NCBI GenBank assembly: GCA_029959085.1
Contig: JARWIR010000016.1
Location: 8,663,441-8,727,440, forward strand
Direction of reading: 5' to 3'
Origin: Nemophila menziesii
Lineage: Eukaryota; Streptophyta; Magnoliopsida; Boraginales; Hydrophyllaceae
Length of the DNA stretch: 64,000 nt
Positions within the stretch are counted from its first letter, which is position 1, and each line of letters begins with the position of its first letter. Below, piece by piece: positions 59,334 to 64,000 of this stretch. The position numbers were made by a program, and so were the translations under genes. Under the pieces are notes generated by a model that worked only from the letters and a program-made list of their open reading frames with translations, was not told where the DNA came from and searched no databases.

Positions 59334-62179
59334 GTAAATATTACTTTGTGCCCTTCCAATCGCAGATTGACTATCGCAATGAATACAAATAGATGGCACA
59401 GGCTTAGTCCAACATGGTATATCTTCTAAAAAATTTCGAAGCCACTCTGCTTCTTCTCCAGCTTTATCCAAAGCAATGAACTCAGATTCCATTGTAGATC
59501 GAGCTATGCATGTTTGCTTAGAAGATTTCCAAGATACGGCTGCACCCCCCAAAGTGAATACATAACCACTAGTAGATTTTGTTTCACTTGAATCTGATAT
59601 CCAATTCGCATCGTTGTATCCCTCTAATACAGCTGGATATTTTTTATAATGCAACTCATAGTTCTTAGTATATCTCAAATATCTAAGAACTCTTACAATA
59701 GCTATCCAATGGTTTTGCCCTGTATTGCTAGTATATCTACTCAACTTACTGACGGCATATGCAATATCGGGTCTTGTACAATTCATTAAGTACATTAGAC
59801 TACCAATAATGCGCGAATAATCCAACTGAGCTATTCCTTCGCCAGTATTCTTGATGTAAATTTACATCTATAAGAGTCTTCACTGGACTTGAGTCATATT
59901 TCTTGAATTTATCAAGAATCTTTTCAATGTAATGATATTGAGATAGGATAAGTCCATCAGATGTTTTAATAATTTTCATTCCCAAAATGACATCTGCCAG
60001 TCCTAAATCTTTCATGTCGAACCTCGTATTAAACATCTTCTTTGTCGCTTTGATGAATACTTCCCATGATTAACATATCATCCACATAAAGGCAAACAAT
60101 GACATACTCATGATTCGTTCCTTTTACATACACACATTTATCACATTCATTAATTCTAAAGCCATTTGACAACATGACTTGATCGAATTTCTCATGCCAT
60201 TGTTTAGGAGCTTGTTTCAAACCATATAACGATTTGATAAGCTTACACATCTTATTCTCTTGCCCGGGAACCACAAACCCCTCAGGTTGTTCCATATAGA
60301 TCTCTTCATCTAAATCTCCATTTAAGAAGGTTGTCTTTACATCCATTTGATGTATCTCAAGATTGTTAATCGCAGCAATCGCAATTAACATACGAATGGA
60401 TGTTATACGACTAACTGGTGAATAGGTATCAAAATAATCAAGGCCTTCTTTTTGCCTATAACCCTTGGCTACAAGCCTAGCCTTGTACTTATCAATTGTT
60501 CCATCGGCCTTCATCTTTCTTTTGAAAATCCATTTGCACCCTAAGGGTTTATTTCCAGGAGGAAGATCCACCAGTTGCCATGTATGATTTTGCATGATGG
60601 ATTCAATTTCGCTGTTTACAGCTTCTCTCCAGTTAGGAGCTTTGGGAGTTGACATTGCCTCCTGAAAAGTTTTGGGCTCATTTTCTAACAAACAAGTTAT
60701 AAAATCTGGACCAAAGGATTTGGCCGTTCTAGCCCTTTTACCACGTCTCGGTTCATATTCACTTATAGACTCTTGGTCTAATTCTCTATCATGACTCTGC
60801 TCATGAGTTCTTTTAAGAGACGTTTCTCCTTGTCTAATCTTACAAGGAAAGATATCTTCAAAGAAGAATGCATTTCTTGACTCTAAAATTGTATTGACAT
60901 GAATGTCATCAATTTCAGATTTATGAACAAGAAATCGATAAGCGGAACTATTGTTCGCATATCCAATAAAGATTCCATCAACTGTTTTTGGTCCAATCTT
61001 TATTTCTTTCGGAGTAGGAACTCTTACTTTAGCTAGACACCCCCACACTTTTAAGTATTGAAAGCTAGGTGGTCGTCCTTTCCATAGATCATATGGAGTT
61101 TTCTCAAGTTTCTTATGGGGTAACTTATTGAGAATATGATTCGCTGTTAAGACAGCTTCCCCCCACAAATTCTGGGGTAAACCAGAATTAATCAACAAAG
61201 AATTCATCATTTCCTTTAGAGTAAGATTTTTGCGTTCTGCAATACCGTTTTGTTGAGTAGAATAAGGAGCAGTAATTTGATGAATAATACCCTGCTCTTG
61301 ACAGTATTTCTCGAAAGGGAATACATATTCTCCACCTCTATCACTCCTTAGTATTTTGATCTTCCTACTTAGTTGATTTTCAACTTCACTTTTATATTGC
61401 TTAAAGACCTCAAATGCTTCATCTTTACTTCTTAGTAAATACACATAGCAATACCTAGTGCTGTCATCGATAAAAGTAATAAAATACTTTTTACCGCCTC
61501 TCGTTTGCACATATTTTAAATCACATATATCACTGTGTATTAACCCTAATGGTTCAATACTCCTTTCCACGGATTTAAAAGGAGCTTTAGCCAATTTGGC
61601 TTCAACACATATCTCGCATTTCTTATGAGAATCGAGATCCAATTAAGGTATTAGACCTAAATTCACAAGTTTATGCAAAGACTTAAAATGCACATGTCCT
61701 AATCTGTTATGCCATAAATTAGGAGACTCAAGCAAGTAAGCAGAACTAGTAATATTATTAATAGCATTGTTAGTTACATTCTTACAAGTAGTTTTGGGTA
61801 CCACGGTCATTACATTCATTTTAAATAAACCGTCACAGAGGTACCATCTTCCTACAAAAATCCCACTTTTAGTGAGTACAAACTTATCAGATTCAAACAC
61901 TAACTTAAGTCCATTTTTACTCAACAAGGAACCTGACACTAAATTCTTTCTAATATCAGGTACATGTAAAACATTATTGAGACTCAACTCTTTTCCGGAA
62001 GTCATCTTCAAGACAACGGTTCCAGTTCCAAGTACTTTTGAAGTAGCGGAATTGCCCATAAATAAGATCTCTTCAGCTGTCGCTGGTTTGTATGTTTTGA
62101 ACATCTTTTTCTCAGAGCATACATGTCGAGTGGCCCCAGTATCCACCCACCATTGTTTGGGATTCCCAACCAAATTCAC
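59161..62179 (-). pseudogene. Copia pol: protease, integrase, RT and RNase H (broken)
   Basis: Protease [12 protein letters not shown] lies near 62150-62110. Zinc-type pre-integrase residues follow ([11 protein letters not shown], then [10 protein letters not shown]). Integrase has [13 protein letters not shown] and LRSDRGGEY, then [12 protein letters not shown] has [32 protein letters not shown] and the catalytic [12 protein letters not shown]. RNase H has [20 protein letters not shown], then [20 protein letters not shown] and RHIRRRHN. Lesions: TAA at 61643-61645 between protease and integrase, a frameshift at about 60030-60040 right after YVDD, a frameshift at about 59825-59870, and TAA at 59286-59288 in RNase H, after which similarity continues to about 59160. 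Frames: 61643-62179, 60029-61642, 59800-60036 and 59286-59825. Confidence 0.93.
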
Positions 62180-62218
62180 TTCAGAAACAACTGTAGCGAG
62201 ATCAATCTCGTTGACATC

Positions 62219-63181
62219 TTAAACCAGATCGTTAATCTCAGTCACGTTGGCTGGGCCATGCTTTCCTTTCCTGAAATTGCCTTTTCCGTTGTCTTTGCGA
62301 CTTCGACAGTCTTTGGCACGGTGTACTAATTTGCCACACACATAACAATTACCAGAGAACTTGATCTTCTTATTGTTGATTGACTGCTCTTGGATTGAGT
62401 TCTTTCGTTTTTTGGTGTTGGGCCTGTTTTGCTCCACAACATTTGCCTTTGACTCCACAAAACGATTACTGGTCCTCCTTTCAGACATCCTGTTATCTTC
62501 CTCAATCCTTAGCCTCACAATCAGGTCTTCAACTGACATCTCCTTGCGTTTGTGTTTCAGATAATTCTTGAAATCTTTCCATGAAGGAGGCAGTTTTTCG
62601 ACTATAGTAGCCGCTTTGAAAGTTTCTCCCAATTTCATGCCTTCAGCATCGATCTCATGCAATATTAATTGAAACTCTTGTACCTGACTCATGACTGGCT
62701 TGGAATCTACCATCTTGAAGTCAAGAAATTTTCCGACTACAAATTTCTTTGTGCCGGCATCTTCAGTTTTGTACTTTCGATCAAGAGATTCCCACAATTC
62801 CTGAGCAGTCTTATAAGGACTATACACATTGTAAAGTGTATTATCCAATGCATTTAGGATATAATTCCTACACAAGAAATCAGCATTTTTCCAGGCATCA
62901 ACTGCTGCAACTGTCTGTACATCTGGATTTTCATCCAATGCAGGTGCATCTTCAGTTAAGTACTTGGTTAAACTCAAGGTGGTCAAATAGAACACCATCT
63001 TCTGTTGCCACCTCTTGAAGTCATTTCCATTGAACTTCTCAGGCTTCTCAGCGGGTCCAATAGGGCTAAATGCATTCCTCACAATCGGGATTGCAGATGG
63101 TATGTTGTTACCGGTTCCATCATTTCCGGATGCATTGCCTATCTCAGTAGACATTGTTTCTATCACAAATAGAAACCACAA
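62219..63181 (-). pseudogene. Copia gag (UBN2 type with zinc knuckle), cut off by a stop
   Basis: 320 aa. After a Gly/Asn-rich start comes the gag-polypeptide (UBN2) domain ([54 protein letters not shown]), a Lys-rich linker, and the CCHC knuckle [14 protein letters not shown]. The next codons after the TAA (62219-62221) stay in the same frame as the protease, so the stop separates gag from pol in what would be one polyprotein. The first Met is at 63181; a second at ten residues (MSTEIGN) is closer to usual copia gag starts. Gag forms the virus-like particle in the cytoplasm. Confidence 0.88.
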
Positions 63182-63779
63182 TTATTCAACAGATTGTTTT
63201 TATAAAATCAAATAACGACAAACACGATCCTTATAAAAAATGATTAAACAACAAAAAGGAATCTAAATGTTATCGCCAAGAATAAATTCTTGTTTAGGAA
63301 GATTGATAGAGTATCCTTTAATTTCCCAAGTTTTTATGATCTTGTTAGTCCCCCAAGATTTATTTATATTCTTGTTGTAGAAGACAAAAGGAATTTAAGG
63401 GGTACAAGCAAAAAAAAAAAAAAAAAAAAAAAACAGAAATAAATTGGATAAACAAATAGTAAACACAAACAAAAGTACATAAATGTTACTGTACAAATGA
63501 AAGTAAATAAATTTTACTGTACAAAATGACAGTAATTTGATTTAAAAAATGTTTCAGATTATAAAGCTACTGGATTCAAATCAAAATAAATTATATATAT
63601 ATTACAGAAGAAAGATTAACTAAACAAATGCATAACTATCAAAATTACATAAAATGATAGTATATTAAAACAAAAAGTAACAAGTTTGAAAAGCCAAAAA
63701 CACAAAATTTTCACATAAGAGAAACAATTTTTTTTTCTTTCAATAATTAACACAACAGAAAACAGGATAGATCTTAAGT
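63182..63779 (-). other. Copia leader between 5' LTR and gag
   Basis: About 600 bp, non-coding, AT-rich, with a 24-base A run on the plus strand (63410-63433). The primer-binding site should be just inside the LTR (minus strand from 63779), but the sequence there, CTTAAGATCTATCC, does not match the initiator-Met tRNA motif common in copia. Confidence 0.65.
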
Positions 63780-64000
63780 TGTTGTTTCTTGTGTGTTAAA
63801 ACATGTAAACAAATAAATTTAACTAGATATAAATGCAGGATAACGAAATATAATTGATAAACTTACAGTACAGAATGCAGAAAGAAATTCCGAGGCTTGA
63901 ACTTGGTTCAATGTCCTTAAGATCTATTCGCCCTGCTATGGTGCTCACAATTGATAGCGATGATCTCCCAGGATACAACGGACTCAAGTCAATCGATAGC
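63780..64000 (-). repeat. 5' LTR of the copia element, inner 221 bp only
   Basis: Matches 57754-57974 with one difference. The rest of the LTR and the outer target duplication lie beyond the window. Confidence 0.95.

Larger units (their letters stand above)
57754..64000 (-). mobile_element. Ty1/copia LTR retrotransposon (5' LTR runs off the window)
   Basis: Minus-strand order: 5' LTR (63780 to beyond 64000), leader, gag, protease, integrase, RT, RNase H, polypurine tract, 3' LTR (57754-58554). Integrase before RT defines Ty1/copia. The LTR pair is offset by 6,026 bp, so the whole element should be about 6.8 kb, ending near position 64580 outside the window. Across the 221 LTR bases visible in both copies I see one mismatch (57848 G against 63874 A). 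The coding region has three in-frame stops and two frameshifts, so the copy is not self-sufficient. Confidence 0.95.

Overview
This is a nuclear genome window from a flowering plant, most likely a eudicot. The AT-rich sequence, the short GT-AG introns and the four recognisable gene families support this. The species cannot be named from the sequence. Four spliced, apparently intact host genes stand in a landscape made almost entirely of transposable elements. No tRNA, rRNA or CRISPR features were seen, and no prokaryotic or organellar operon.

Host genes: (1) 13027-15372 (-), an eight-exon ankyrin-repeat plus TPR-like protein of 499 aa. (2) 29706-31572 (+), a nine-exon chloroplast maltose transporter of the MEX1 family, 406 aa. 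(3) 32396-33877 (-), a five-exon class-P alcohol dehydrogenase of 381 aa, convergent with MEX1. (4) 41547-42850 (-), a four-exon group I bZIP factor closest to VIP1, 315 aa. In each gene the exon phases add up to one open frame.

Layout: 0.45-4.2 kb holds a Stowaway MITE and two tandem Mutator-like elements (MULEs) flanked by three copies of the same 9-bp target sequence. 5.2-7.0 kb is a long-armed palindromic MULE with a 9-bp target duplication and a GC-rich element nested in one arm. 7.1-12.6 kb is a full-length LINE (L1 type) with a 16-bp target duplication, intact ORF1 and an ORF2 carrying three lesions. 15.5-17.4 kb is an inverted-repeat element with a nested Stowaway, followed by a palindromic MITE. 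18.6-26.8 kb is a pile of broken LINE copies, all on the minus strand. 27.6-28.7 kb may be the end of a CACTA-type element with an array of four hairpins. 34.3-41.2 kb contains LTR-retrotransposon debris, a Tourist MITE and a long AC/AT microsatellite. 43-48.6 kb is gene-poor, with a Stowaway and another MITE. 49-53.4 kb is a broken LINE with two 220-bp tandem units at its 5' end. 53.6-54.1 kb has two related short MITEs. 55.9-56.4 kb is a nested tandem repeat. 57.75 kb to the window end is a Ty1/copia retrotransposon on the minus strand. It has a complete 3' LTR, the first 221 bp (inner end) of the 5' LTR, and broken gag-pol.

The host genes show no obvious functional cluster: starch-derived maltose export, fermentation, a stress/defence bZIP and an ankyrin-TPR protein are simply neighbours. 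I found no convincing new multi-gene system. The most unusual signals are structural: the shared-target double MULE, the hairpin array, the LINE 5' repeats, and a copia element whose LTRs are nearly identical although its coding region is broken in five places.
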